Shown here piece after piece: positions 42,810 through 51,340 of a DNA stretch of 64,000 bases (the first letter of the stretch is position 1; each line of letters begins with the position of its first letter). This DNA is from Pedobacter jeongneungensis (GTDB lineage: Bacteria; Bacteroidota; Bacteroidia; Sphingobacteriales; Sphingobacteriaceae), in contig NZ_AYMG01000028.1 in assembly GCF_000633455.1 (NCBI RefSeq), positions 124,001 to 188,000 on the forward strand. The letters are read 5' to 3'. The notes under the pieces were generated by a model. It searched no databases. It saw only the letters and a program-made list of their open reading frames with translations, and was not told the origin of the DNA. The position numbers were made by a program, and so were the translations under genes.

Positions 42810-44267
42810 ATGAAAACAGAGCAAGAAAATAAAAACACGAGTAACCGCCGTGATTTTATTAAAACTTCGGCAATCGCTGCCGCAGCGTTTATGATCGTGC
42901 CCCGCCATGTATTGGGCGGACCCGGTTATTTAGCACCAAGCGATCGCTTACTGGTTGCCGGCATTGGTGTCGGCGGAAAAGGCCAGAGCGATTTAGATAT
43001 GTTCAACAAAAGCGGAAAAGCAGATATTGCCTTTTTATGTGATGTTGACGATCGCCGTGCAGCCAATAGTGTGAAAGCTTTCCCTAAAGCCAAATACTAT
43101 AAAGACTGGCGCGAAATGCTGGATAAAGAACATAAAAACTTCGATGCGGTCTCTGTTTCCACTCCCGATCATAACCATGCCATACAGGCTTTGGCTGCCA
43201 TGCAGCTGGGTAAACACGTTTACGTGCAAAAACCTTTAACACACGATATTTATGAGGCGCGTATCTTAACCGCTGCTGCCAAAAAATATAAAGTGGTTAC
43301 TCAAATGGGTAATCAAGGTGCATCAAACGATGGTCCACGCCAAATGAAAGAATGGTATGAAGCGGGTTTAATTGGTGATGTACATACGGTTTACGCCTGG
43401 ACCGACAGACCGGTTTGGCCACAAGGTATTCCCCGACCAACAAAAAAAGCTGAAATTCCAAAAGAATTAGACTGGAATTTATGGTTGGGTACTGCTCCTG
43501 AAAAAGATTTTATAGACAAACTCGTTCCTTTTAACTGGCGTGGCTGGTGGGATTATGGAACTGGTGCCCTGGGCGATATGGGATGCCACTTAATCGAAGC
43601 TCCTTTTAGCGTATTAAACTTAAAATATGCAAAAGAAGTTGAAGCCAGTGTAGGCTCTGTTTATGTAGATGAATTTAAACGCGGTTATTTCCCTGAAAGC
43701 TGCCCTCCATCAAGCCACGTTACCTTAAAATTCCCTAAAACGAATAAAACCAAAGGTGATGTAACCTTACATTGGATGGATGGTGGTATCCAGCCGGAAC
43801 GCCCAGAAGAATTAGAAGCTGACGAAACTTTTGGCGATGGAGGTAATGGTACCTTGTTTATCGGTACAAAAGGTAAAATGATGTCTGAAACCTATAGTGC
43901 CAATCCGAAATTATTGCCTTTAAGCAGAAATAAGGATATTAAAGTTGCGCCAAAATACACCCGCGTACCAAATGGTGCAAACGGACACTATAAACAATGG
44001 GTTGAAGCCGCAATTGCAGGTTATGGCAAACAGGAAGTAAGTTCTCCTTTCGAAATTGCAGGAGCGTTAACAGAAGCATTATTAATGGCGAATTTAGCAA
44101 TCAGAAGTTTCGATATCCAAAAAACAGTTAATGGTAAAACTACTTATCCAGGCAGGTACACTAAAATGCTCTGGGATAACGACAACATGAAAGTTACCAA
44201 TTTTGACGAAGCAAACCAGTTTGTAAAACGCGAATACCGCCAGGGCTGGAACAATTTAACTCTTTAA
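42810..44267 (+). CDS. Exported Gfo/Idh/MocA family oxidoreductase (Tat signal)
   Basis: An NAD(P)-dependent oxidoreductase with a twin-arginine signal (NRRDFIKTSA followed by AAAAF). The Rossmann motif GIGVGGKGQ lies near residues 50-58, QKPLTHD marks the catalytic Lys, and the domain ends in the GFO-type C-terminal region. The length of 485 fits the exported Bacteroidota branch. Export in folded form implies a tightly held cofactor, as in glucose-fructose oxidoreductase. Related enzymes oxidise or reduce sugars at C3. A hairpin of the CCTCGCAG family separates it from the DUF1080 gene. Confidence 0.88.
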   Translation: MKTEQENKNTSNRRDFIKTSAIAAAAFMIVPRHVLGGPGYLAPSDRLLVAGIGVGGKGQSDLDMFNKSGKADIAFLCDVDDRRAANSVKAFPKAKYYKDWREMLDKEHKNFDAVSVSTPDHNHAIQALAAMQLGKHVYVQKPLTHDIYEARILTAAAKKYKVVTQMGNQGASNDGPRQMKEWYEAGLIGDVHTVYAWTDRPVWPQGIPRPTKKAEIPKELDWNLWLGTAPEKDFIDKLVPFNWRGWWDYGTGALGDMGCHLIEAPFSVLNLKYAKEVEASVGSVYVDEFKRGYFPESCPPSSHVTLKFPKTNKTKGDVTLHWMDGGIQPERPEELEADETFGDGGNGTLFIGTKGKMMSETYSANPKLLPLSRNKDIKVAPKYTRVPNGANGHYKQWVEAAIAGYGKQEVSSPFEIAGALTEALLMANLAIRSFDIQKTVNGKTTYPGRYTKMLWDNDNMKVTNFDEANQFVKREYRQGWNNLTL

Positions 44268-44274
44268 TTATCAC

Positions 44275-44305
44275 AAACCTCGCAGCAAAAAAAACTGCGA
44301 GGTTT
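44275..44305. repeat. REP-like hairpin (CCTCGCAG family) inside the keto-sugar cluster
   Basis: AAACCTCGCAG (44275-44285) pairs perfectly with CTGCGAGGTTT (44295-44305). A TATTT tail follows, so it may also act as a terminator. Its stem matches the hairpins around transposase 1 at 28878 and 29539. Confidence 0.7.
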
Positions 44306-44317
44306 TATTTAAAAAAA

Positions 44318-44998
44318 ATGAAAAAAATCTTTCTTTCTGCTTGTATCCTGTTAGCAGTTACACAAATATCAAAAGCTCAAAAGGGCTTTAAACCACTGTT
44401 TGATGGTAAAACCACTACAGGTTGGCATACCTATAACAAAACTACTGTTGGTAGTGGTTGGCAGGTTCAGGATGGTGCATTGCACTTAGATTTAGCTAAA
44501 AAAGGCGCTGATGGCGGTGGCGATTTAGTTACGGATAAGGAATATGGCGATTTCCATTTAAAATATGAGTGGAAAGTGGCTCCGAAAGCGAATAGTGGTT
44601 TAATTTTTTACGTTCACGAAGAACCTAAATATCACGCTACCTACTCTACAGGTTTAGAAATGCAGGTAATCGACAACGACGGTCACCCGGATGGAAAAAT
44701 CACCAAACACCGTGCCGGCGATTTATATGACCTGGTAAAAAGTTCATCAGAACCGGTTAAACCTGTTGGTCAATGGAATAAAGCAGAAATCATTAGTAAA
44801 AAAGGTAATTTAACTTTAATTTTAAACGGAGTTGAAGTGGTAAAAACTACCCTTTGGGATGATAACTGGAAAAAAATTGTTGCAGGCAGTAAATTTGCAA
44901 CATGGGAAAACTGGGGAACGTTTAAAACCGGCAAAATTGCTTTACAGGATCACGGAGATGAAGTTTGGTACAAAAACATCTCTATAAAAGAACTTTAA
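44318..44998 (+). CDS. DUF1080 protein (3-keto-disaccharide hydrolase family)
   Basis: A signal peptide (1-20) precedes a concanavalin-like DUF1080 domain that spans the mature protein. Typical blocks are FKPLFDGKTTTGWH, the WKVAPKANSGLIFYV strand, and GLEMQVIDNDGH. The family is now linked to cleavage of 3-keto-glycosides. Next to a putative glucoside 3-dehydrogenase, it is the best candidate for the cleavage step of the pathway. It is secreted, like the enzymes around it. Confidence 0.88.
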   Translation: MKKIFLSACILLAVTQISKAQKGFKPLFDGKTTTGWHTYNKTTVGSGWQVQDGALHLDLAKKGADGGGDLVTDKEYGDFHLKYEWKVAPKANSGLIFYVHEEPKYHATYSTGLEMQVIDNDGHPDGKITKHRAGDLYDLVKSSSEPVKPVGQWNKAEIISKKGNLTLILNGVEVVKTTLWDDNWKKIVAGSKFATWENWGTFKTGKIALQDHGDEVWYKNISIKEL

Positions 44999-45000
44999 AA

Positions 45001-45160
45001 TAGGTTAAAGGTGTAAGGTAAAAGGCTGAAGGTTTCCTTTCTTCCGATTTAACCATATATCTAAAACTTAAATATAATGAGGCTGAAGGCGTAAGGTAAA
45101 TGTTGAGGATTATATCCTTAGTTTTAACCCTACGCCTTAAACCTTAAACCTAATAACCTT
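45001..45160. repeat. Two heptad tracts before the transporter gene
   Basis: Cores lie at 45001 (TAGG), 45008, 45015, 45022 and 45029 (AAGG), every 7 bp. A second series has GAGG at 45079 and AAGG at 45086 and 45093. The opposite arm has CCCT at 45128, CCTT at 45135 and 45142, CCTA at 45149 and CCTT at 45157. Together they fill the gap before 45172. Confidence 0.8.
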
Positions 45161-45171
45161 ATATAAACCAA

Positions 45172-46410
45172 ATGAATAGCACTACTCGCTTTAAACTCTC
45201 TGCCATGATGTTCCTGGAATTTTTTATCTGGGGCGCATGGTTTGTAACTTTAGGGGCTTTCTTAAACAATAACCTAAAGGCAACCAATTCTGAAATTGGT
45301 TCTGTATTTTCAACACAATCCTGGGGCGCCATTATTGCTCCATTTATCATTGGCCTTATCGCCGACAGGTATTTTAACGCTGAAAGAATTTTAGGTGTTT
45401 TACACATTATTGGTGCCATTTTAATGTACCAGATGTATAGTGCGCCAGATGTAAGTGTTTTTTACCCTTACGTTTTAGCTTACATGATTTTGTTCATGCC
45501 TACCCTTGCGCTGGTAAATTCGGTTTCTTTTAACCAAATGAAAGATGCTGAAAAAGAATTTGCAAATATCAGGGTATTCGGTACCATCGGGTGGATCATT
45601 GCTGGTTTACTGATCAGTTTTGCATTCCACTGGGATTCTCCGGAAGGAATTCAGGCGGGATTATTAAAAAGCACCTTTTTAATGGCAGGTATCGCATCTT
45701 TGGTATTAGGTTTATTTAGTTTTACTTTACCTGCAACCCCTCCAAAAGTTGCCAAAGACGAGAAAATAAAAATTGGTGACATTTTAGGTCTGGATGCATT
45801 AAAACTGTTAAAAGATAAAAACTTTGCTGTTTTCTTTATCTCTTCTATCCTGATCTGTATCCCATTAGCTTTTTATTACCAAAATGCAGGTCTTTTCTTA
45901 GCAGATATCAAAGTTTCGAACCCAACAGGTAAAATGGCCATAGGCCAGGTTTCGGAAGCATTATTTTTACTGGCGATTCCCGTTTTCTTCTCAAAATACG
46001 GCTTTAAGAAAACTATTATAGTTGGTATGCTGGCCTGGGCGGTACGTTATGTCCTTTTTGCCTACGGTAATGCAGGCAACCTGAGCTTTATGCTGATCAT
46101 TGGAATTGCCCTTCACGGTGTTTGTTACGATTTCTTCTTTGTATCTGGTCAGATTTATACCAACTCAAAAGCCGGAGAAAAATTTAAAAGTGCAGCACAA
46201 GGTATTATCACGCTTGCAACTTATGGCGTGGGTATGTTGATTGGCTTTAAAGTAGCCGGATTAATTACCGACATGTATAAAACCGGAGAAGTAACTGATT
46301 GGAAAATGGTTTGGATTATCCCGGCAGGAATTGCTGCTGCGGTTTTCTTATTATTCGCCCTGCTGTTCAACGATAAAACTAAATCTGAAATAGAAGCTAA
46401 AGCAGTTTAA
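45172..46410 (+). CDS. NupG-like nucleoside:H+ symporter family MFS transporter
   Basis: An inner-membrane transporter of 412 residues with twelve predicted helices. The opening RFKLSAMMFLEFFIWGAWFV and the segment VNSVSFNQMKDAEKEFANIRVFGT are typical of the NupG/XapB family in Bacteroidota. Many members of this branch sit in sugar clusters and may carry sugars rather than nucleosides. Here it is the only importer in the cluster and stops one base before the next gene. It could bring keto-sugar products into the cytosol. Confidence 0.88.
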   Translation: MNSTTRFKLSAMMFLEFFIWGAWFVTLGAFLNNNLKATNSEIGSVFSTQSWGAIIAPFIIGLIADRYFNAERILGVLHIIGAILMYQMYSAPDVSVFYPYVLAYMILFMPTLALVNSVSFNQMKDAEKEFANIRVFGTIGWIIAGLLISFAFHWDSPEGIQAGLLKSTFLMAGIASLVLGLFSFTLPATPPKVAKDEKIKIGDILGLDALKLLKDKNFAVFFISSILICIPLAFYYQNAGLFLADIKVSNPTGKMAIGQVSEALFLLAIPVFFSKYGFKKTIIVGMLAWAVRYVLFAYGNAGNLSFMLIIGIALHGVCYDFFFVSGQIYTNSKAGEKFKSAAQGIITLATYGVGMLIGFKVAGLITDMYKTGEVTDWKMVWIIPAGIAAAVFLLFALLFNDKTKSEIEAKAV

Positions 46411-46411
46411 C

Positions 46412-47302
46412 ATGGCCTCAAACGTAAACAGAAGAAATGCTTTAAAGAACATCATCGCAGGAACTGCTGCGATTGGTGTTTCTTCAGGATTTTCAGCATT
46501 AGCAATGGATAAATCAGCATCAGATCAGCCGCTAAGGCTAAAAGGAAATATCAACCACGCTGTTTGCCGCTGGTGTTTTAGCAGTTTAGATGTAGAAACA
46601 CTTTGCGTCGAAGCAAAAAAAATCGGCATTAAAGGCATTGATCTGGTTGGCCCTAAAGATTGGCCGACCTTGAAAAAACATGGCTTGGAATCGACCATGT
46701 GCAATGGAGCAGAAATTAATCTGGTAGATGGTTTTAACGACGAGAAATTCCACGGAAAATTAATCCAGAACTATACAGCAATGATTCCGCTTGTTGCCGA
46801 AGCCGGGTATAAATACCTCATCTGTTTTAGCGGAAACCGCCGTGGCAAAGATGACGAAACGGGTTGGAACAATTGTGTTAAAGGACTTAAACAACTCATG
46901 CCATTGGCCGAAAAACACAATGTTGTTCTGGTAATGGAGTTATTAAACAGCAAGCTGAACCATAAAGACTACCAGTGCGACAGAACCTCGTGGGGAGCAG
47001 AGCTTTGCAAACGTTTAGGATCTGATAACTTTAAGTTACTGTACGACATTTACCACATGCAGATTGATGAAGGTGATGTGATCAGGAACATTAGAGATTA
47101 TCATCAGTACATTGCCCATTACCACACTGCTGGTGTTCCGGGCAGAAACGAAATTGATGATACACAGGAGCTTTATTACCCGGCCATAATGAAAGCCATT
47201 GCCGAAACCGGCTTTAAAGGTTTCGTTGCACAAGAATTTATACCTAAAAACGCTGATAAAATAGCCTCCTTAAAAAAGGCAATCTCAATTTGCGACATTT
47301 AA
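46412..47302 (+). CDS. Exported hydroxypyruvate isomerase-like TIM barrel
   Basis: A twin-arginine-type signal (NRRNALKNIIAG) precedes a barrel of the hydroxypyruvate-isomerase branch. Key segments are MELLNSK, YDIYHMQIDEGD, YHTAGVPGRNEID and the final QEFIPK. These carry the metal-binding Glu, Asp, His and Glu of the fold. The gene starts one base after the transporter gene. Its substrate may be a keto- or aldo-sugar isomer rather than hydroxypyruvate, given its export and neighbours. Confidence 0.87.
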   Translation: MASNVNRRNALKNIIAGTAAIGVSSGFSALAMDKSASDQPLRLKGNINHAVCRWCFSSLDVETLCVEAKKIGIKGIDLVGPKDWPTLKKHGLESTMCNGAEINLVDGFNDEKFHGKLIQNYTAMIPLVAEAGYKYLICFSGNRRGKDDETGWNNCVKGLKQLMPLAEKHNVVLVMELLNSKLNHKDYQCDRTSWGAELCKRLGSDNFKLLYDIYHMQIDEGDVIRNIRDYHQYIAHYHTAGVPGRNEIDDTQELYYPAIMKAIAETGFKGFVAQEFIPKNADKIASLKKAISICDI

Positions 47303-47312
47303 AAATATACCT

Positions 47313-48185
47313 ATGATATCAAGAAGAAGTTTTATACTCAATAGTAGTATGGCTGCAGCGGCAGCACTTTTGGCGCCGTCGTTCGCTTTTGCTGCCGATA
47401 AAAAAGCAGTAGGCTTACAATTATATTCTTTAAGGGACGAACTTCCTAAAGATGTAAAGGGAACCATTGCCAAGGTGGCAAAAGCTGGCTTCAAAGAAGT
47501 TGAAACCTATGGTTTTTCGATAAAAGATCAATTTTGGGGATTAACGCCTAAAGAATTTAAAGCATTATTAGATGCTAACGGATTAAAAGCACCAAGTGGC
47601 CACTACGGTTTAGGCACTTACCTGGCTGATGGAAATACCACAGAACTTAAAGCGGCAATTGCAGCAGCAAAAGTACTGGGCAGCGAATACGTAACCATTC
47701 CCTGGTTAGACGGAAGTATCAGAAAAAATGCCGACGATTATAAAAAAATCGCAGCCAGGATTAACGAAGCTGGAAAATTGACAAAAGCAGCCGGTATCAG
47801 ATTAGCCTATCATAACCACAATTTCGAATTCGAAAAACAAGGTGATACCACCGGTTACGAAATCCTGTTGAAAGGAACCGATAAAAAACTGGTTGATTTC
47901 GAACTTGATTTATATTGGGTAGTACGCTCAGGCAACGATCCAATTAAATTATTCAAAGAAAATCCGGGCCGTTTTACCATGTGGCATGTTAAAGATATGG
48001 ATAAAGCCAACCCGGCATTAAATGCAGAAGTGGGAACGGGTTCTATCAACTTCAAACCTATTTTTGCCCAGGCTAAACTTTCGGGGATGAAACATTTCTT
48101 CGTAGAGCACGAAACCAATTACAAGCCAAATCCGCTCGGTTCCGTTACCGCAAGCTGCGCGTTTATTAAAAAAGAAATTATTTAA
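47313..48185 (+). CDS. Exported sugar isomerase-like TIM barrel, tandem copy 1
   Basis: A twin-arginine signal (SRRSFILNSS, hydrophobic, ending FAFAA) precedes a barrel with GLQLYSLRDELPKDVKG and YHNHNFEF at 166-173. HVKDMDK and the final VEHETNYK are also present. It shares most motifs with the next gene and with 36567, so the three arose by duplication. It begins 10 bp after the previous gene. Family relatives include keto-glycoside lyases or hydratases; the reaction here is not known. Confidence 0.87.
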   Translation: MISRRSFILNSSMAAAAALLAPSFAFAADKKAVGLQLYSLRDELPKDVKGTIAKVAKAGFKEVETYGFSIKDQFWGLTPKEFKALLDANGLKAPSGHYGLGTYLADGNTTELKAAIAAAKVLGSEYVTIPWLDGSIRKNADDYKKIAARINEAGKLTKAAGIRLAYHNHNFEFEKQGDTTGYEILLKGTDKKLVDFELDLYWVVRSGNDPIKLFKENPGRFTMWHVKDMDKANPALNAEVGTGSINFKPIFAQAKLSGMKHFFVEHETNYKPNPLGSVTASCAFIKKEII

Positions 48186-48195
48186 TCATTAAGCA

Positions 48196-49065
48196 ATGAA
48201 TTCAAGAAGAACATTCTTAAAACAAGCAGGATTAGCAGCCGGAGCGGCTTTGTTAATCCCATCATTTGCTTTTGATAAAGTAAGCAAAAATGTTGGTCTG
48301 CAATTATACACCCTACGCGATGAATTGCCAAAAGATGTAAAAGGCGTTATTGAAAAAGTAGCAAAAGCCGGATACAAAGAAGTTGAAACTTATGGTTTTG
48401 CCAATGGAAAATTTTGGGGCCTAACGCCTAAAGAATTTAAAGCTTTACTTGATGCCAATGGCTTAAAAGCACCAAGTGGTCATTACCACATGGATGATTT
48501 TGTAAAAACAGGAAATACCGATAGGTTAAAAGCAGATATCGAATCATCAGCAGCAATTGGTGGTAAATATTTTACCATTGCCGGCGCACACGTTGATATG
48601 AGTAAAGGTGCCGATGGTTTCAAAAAAACCGCAAGCGATTTTAACAAAGTGGCTGAAATTGCAAAAGCTTCGGGATTAAAATTCGCTTATCATAATCACG
48701 ATTTCGAGTTTAAAAATTTGGGCGATACCACCGGTTACGATGTCTACTTAACTGAAACCGATAAAAACCTGGTTAATTTTGAAATGGATTTATACTGGGT
48801 AGTACGTTCAGGTAATGATCCGTTAGCATTATTTAAAAAATACCCAGGCCGTTTCCCAATGTGGCACGTAAAAGATATGGACAAAGCCAAACCTGAATTA
48901 AACACCGAGGTGGGTAAAGGATCAATTGATTTTAAATCGATTTTTGCTCAGGCAAAACTTTCAGGCATGCAACACTTTTTTGTTGAGCACGAAAATAACT
49001 ATCAGCCAGATCCAATTGGCTCGATCAAAACAAGCTGCGATTATATCAAAGCAAGTTTGATTTAA
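48196..49065 (+). CDS. Exported sugar isomerase-like TIM barrel, tandem copy 2
   Basis: A twin-arginine signal (SRRTFLKQAG) precedes a barrel closely related to the preceding gene. It has the same GLQLYTLRDELPKDVKG start, YHNHDFEF at 165-172, HVKDMDK from residue 224 and VEHENNY at the end. The loops between differ, most clearly in the segment HYHMDDFVKTGNT against HYGLGTYLADGNT. That suggests divergence in substrate rather than a recent copy. It is the last gene of the cluster, followed by a hairpin. Confidence 0.87.
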   Translation: MNSRRTFLKQAGLAAGAALLIPSFAFDKVSKNVGLQLYTLRDELPKDVKGVIEKVAKAGYKEVETYGFANGKFWGLTPKEFKALLDANGLKAPSGHYHMDDFVKTGNTDRLKADIESSAAIGGKYFTIAGAHVDMSKGADGFKKTASDFNKVAEIAKASGLKFAYHNHDFEFKNLGDTTGYDVYLTETDKNLVNFEMDLYWVVRSGNDPLALFKKYPGRFPMWHVKDMDKAKPELNTEVGKGSIDFKSIFAQAKLSGMQHFFVEHENNYQPDPIGSIKTSCDYIKASLI

Positions 49066-49072
49066 ATTTATC

Positions 49073-49106
49073 ATACCCCTCAGGTATTAAAAAACCTGTG
49101 GGGTAT
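49073..49106 (+). terminator. Hairpin after the keto-sugar cluster
   Basis: ATACCCCTCAGGT (49073-49085) pairs with ACCTGTGGGGTAT (49094-49106) with one mismatch. It has only a weak T-tail, but it lies right after the last gene. Confidence 0.5.
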
Positions 49107-49590
49107 ATAAAAAACGATCCTATCTGTAAACTGCAGATTGCAAACTGATATGGCGTTTCCCATGCTACGCAAGGGTCGGGCTTTTCAGGGCTCCGCTTCG
49201 CTTCGGTACCGATGAAAACATCGGCACTGAACCCTTACAATCCCTAACGCAGAACTACCGCACTAATGATCTCTTCATGTTAGAACGGCTGACCTAGGTT
49301 AATTAAACCTGACAGTAGCAGGCATCCCGATTCTTCATCGCGATAAAGCAGATGGCAGGACTTTCGTAACTGATAAACGCTGGAACCTGCTTTCCAAAAA
49401 AGAAAGAAAGCCTCTCTTATCAAGTTTTACTAAATCGAATTAATGATCTATCCTCTACCATATTTTCTATCGAAAACCCAAAATTTTAAATATTAAAAGC
49501 AAATTTAATTGGTAACAATAGGGATATAAGCTTAATTTTTAGCATATTTGGGCTTATATCAAATAATTAATAATATAAAAAAAAATTAAA
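49107..49590. other. Intergenic region before asd
   Basis: No gene or RNA is recognisable here. A GC-richer block at about 49150-49250 contains the hairpin ACCGATG/CATCGGC and the arms CAGGG / ACCCT, which look like a dispersed repeat. A near -7 box, CATATTTG at 49543-49550, could serve asd, with a leader of about 36 nt. Confidence 0.4.
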
Positions 49591-50580
49591 ATGAAAGTAG
49601 CAGTAGTAGGTGCAACCGGATTGGTTGGCACTGTCATGTTAAAAGTATTGGAGGAAAGAAATTTCCCTTTAACAGAGTTAATTCCCGTAGCATCAGAAAA
49701 GAGTGTTGGTAAGGAAATTACTTTTAAGGGTAAGAAGTTCCCAATTGTTAGCATGGATACTGCAATCAGCATGAAACCAGATATCGCTTTGTTTTCGGCT
49801 GGTGGCAATACTTCATTAGAGCATGCGCCACGCTTTAAAGAGGCTGGAACAACGGTTATCGATAACTCTTCTGCCTGGAGAATGGATCCTACAATTAAAT
49901 TAATTGTACCGGAAGTTAATGCACACGAACTTTCTATCGATAACAAAATTATTGCTAACCCAAACTGTTCTACCATCCAGATGGTGGTGGTTTTAAAACC
50001 TTTACACGATAAATACAAAATTAAACGTGTGGTAGTTTCTACCTATCAATCGGTTACCGGTACAGGTGTTAAAGCGGTTGAGCAATTAATGAATGAGCGT
50101 AAAGGTATTGATGGCCCGAAAGCTTATCCTTATGAAATCGATTTAAATGTGCTTCCTCATATTGATGTTTTCTTGGAAAACGGATATACCAAAGAAGAAA
50201 TGAAAATGGTTAAGGAAACGAACAAAATCATGAGCGATGATAGCATTAAAGTTACCGCTACAACGGTTCGTATCCCGGTAATGGGTGGTCACTCAGAGTC
50301 GGTAAACATCGAGTTCGAGAATGATTTCGATTTAGCCGAAGTGCGTAGTATTTTAGAAAAATCGCCTGGTATAATCGTTGTTGATGATGTGGCTAACTTA
50401 AAATACCCAATGCCGAAAGATGCACACGAAAAAGATGAAGTTTTTGTAGGCCGTATCCGTAGGGATGAGTCGGCTCCTAAAGCCCTAAACCTTTGGATTG
50501 TTGCTGATAACTTACGTAAAGGTGCAGCAACCAATGCAGTTCAGATTGCCGAATACCTGATTCAGAAAGAATTGGTTTAA
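49591..50580 (+). CDS. asd: Aspartate-semialdehyde dehydrogenase
   Basis: It reduces aspartyl phosphate with NADPH to aspartate semialdehyde, a branch-point step for lysine, threonine, methionine and diaminopimelate. The nucleotide loop GATGLVGTVM is at the N-terminus, and the catalytic Cys126 lies in NPNCST. The GGHSES segment carries the active-site His. Length 329 is normal. It stands alone and ends at a strong terminator. Confidence 0.96.
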   Translation: MKVAVVGATGLVGTVMLKVLEERNFPLTELIPVASEKSVGKEITFKGKKFPIVSMDTAISMKPDIALFSAGGNTSLEHAPRFKEAGTTVIDNSSAWRMDPTIKLIVPEVNAHELSIDNKIIANPNCSTIQMVVVLKPLHDKYKIKRVVVSTYQSVTGTGVKAVEQLMNERKGIDGPKAYPYEIDLNVLPHIDVFLENGYTKEEMKMVKETNKIMSDDSIKVTATTVRIPVMGGHSESVNIEFENDFDLAEVRSILEKSPGIIVVDDVANLKYPMPKDAHEKDEVFVGRIRRDESAPKALNLWIVADNLRKGAATNAVQIAEYLIQKELV

Positions 50581-50592
50581 TCAATAAAACTC

Positions 50593-50627
50593 AAAAGCCT
50601 CCCGATGTAAAATCGGGAGGCTTTTTT
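50593..50627 (+). terminator. Intrinsic terminator after asd
   Basis: A perfect 14-bp stem, AAAAGCCTCCCGAT (50593-50606) with ATCGGGAGGCTTTT (50612-50625), ends in T. The next gene starts 13 bp later. Confidence 0.85.
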
Positions 50628-50640
50628 ATGCGCTCCAACA

Positions 50641-51243
50641 ATGAAACATATTCCCATTGCGCTTATATATTCCAGATTACTTATCGGTTTTGGAATCATT
50701 CTATTAAGCGTTTTCCATGTTAGCCATTATTCCTTTTTAGCCATCACCTTATTATCCATTGGTTTGTTAACCGATGTTTTTGATGGAATTATTGCCCGTA
50801 AGCTCAATATTTCTTCCGAAAAGTTAAGGCGGCTGGATTCCGGAATCGATCAGGTATTTTTTATTTCGGTAGCAGTTGCCACTTATATCCAATGTCCTGA
50901 TTTCTTTAATACCAACCTGGTCAAATTAATTGTCCTTGGTGCTTTCGAAGCTTCAACCTATGTATTAAGCTATATCAAATTCAAAAAGGAAATCGCTACA
51001 CATTCTATCGGTGCTAAAATCTGGACGCTTACCATATTCGCTACTTTAGTCGAAATTATGGTTCATTGCGAATCGGTCGTGCTCTTTGAAATTTGTTTTT
51101 GGCTCGGCCTGGCTACCCGGTTAGAGATACTCGCCATTGTTTTCACCCTCAAAAAATGGACGAATGATGTACCAACCATTTATCATGCTGTAAAACTGAG
51201 GCAGGGAAAAGAAATTAAACGCAATAAGTTATTCAACGGGTAA
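50641..51243 (+). CDS. CDP-alcohol phosphatidyltransferase family protein
   Basis: An integral membrane enzyme family that joins CDP-activated lipids to an alcohol. The motif D-x2-D-G-x2-A-R is present (Asp45, Asp48, Gly49, Ala52, Arg53), and Asp66 and Asp70 complete the metal-binding set. The Gly usually four residues before the third Asp is Leu62 here, a deviation that may alter the substrate or lower activity. The product cannot be named. It has four or more hydrophobic helices and a basic C-terminus. Confidence 0.78.
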   Translation: MKHIPIALIYSRLLIGFGIILLSVFHVSHYSFLAITLLSIGLLTDVFDGIIARKLNISSEKLRRLDSGIDQVFFISVAVATYIQCPDFFNTNLVKLIVLGAFEASTYVLSYIKFKKEIATHSIGAKIWTLTIFATLVEIMVHCESVVLFEICFWLGLATRLEILAIVFTLKKWTNDVPTIYHAVKLRQGKEIKRNKLFNG

Positions 51244-51262
51244 ACTATATTTTTATAATTAT

Positions 51263-51340
51263 ATAATTTAGCGATCGTAATCACTAAATTATATATAAAA
51301 AAGAGATCATAATCACTAAATTATATAAAATTTAGTGATT
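51263..51340. promoter_or_regulatory. Two palindromic operators before the DUF4143 ATPase
   Basis: An imperfect palindrome pairs 51263-51276 with 51280-51293. A perfect one, AATCACTAAATT (51311-51322) with AATTTAGTGATT (51329-51340), follows. The half-site GATCrTAATCACTAAAT is also directly repeated at 51273 and 51305, 32 bp apart, about three helical turns. The second palindrome overlaps the expected -33 element, so a repressor could block transcription. Confidence 0.6.

Noticed and set aside
44275..44305. Simple operon-ending terminator
   Set aside because: The hairpin could terminate, but it matches the REP-like family and lies inside a run of functionally related genes, so I list it as a repeat.
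49141..49420. Possible tRNA or small RNA gene before asd
   Set aside because: No cloverleaf or known RNA motif could be built; only local hairpins are present.
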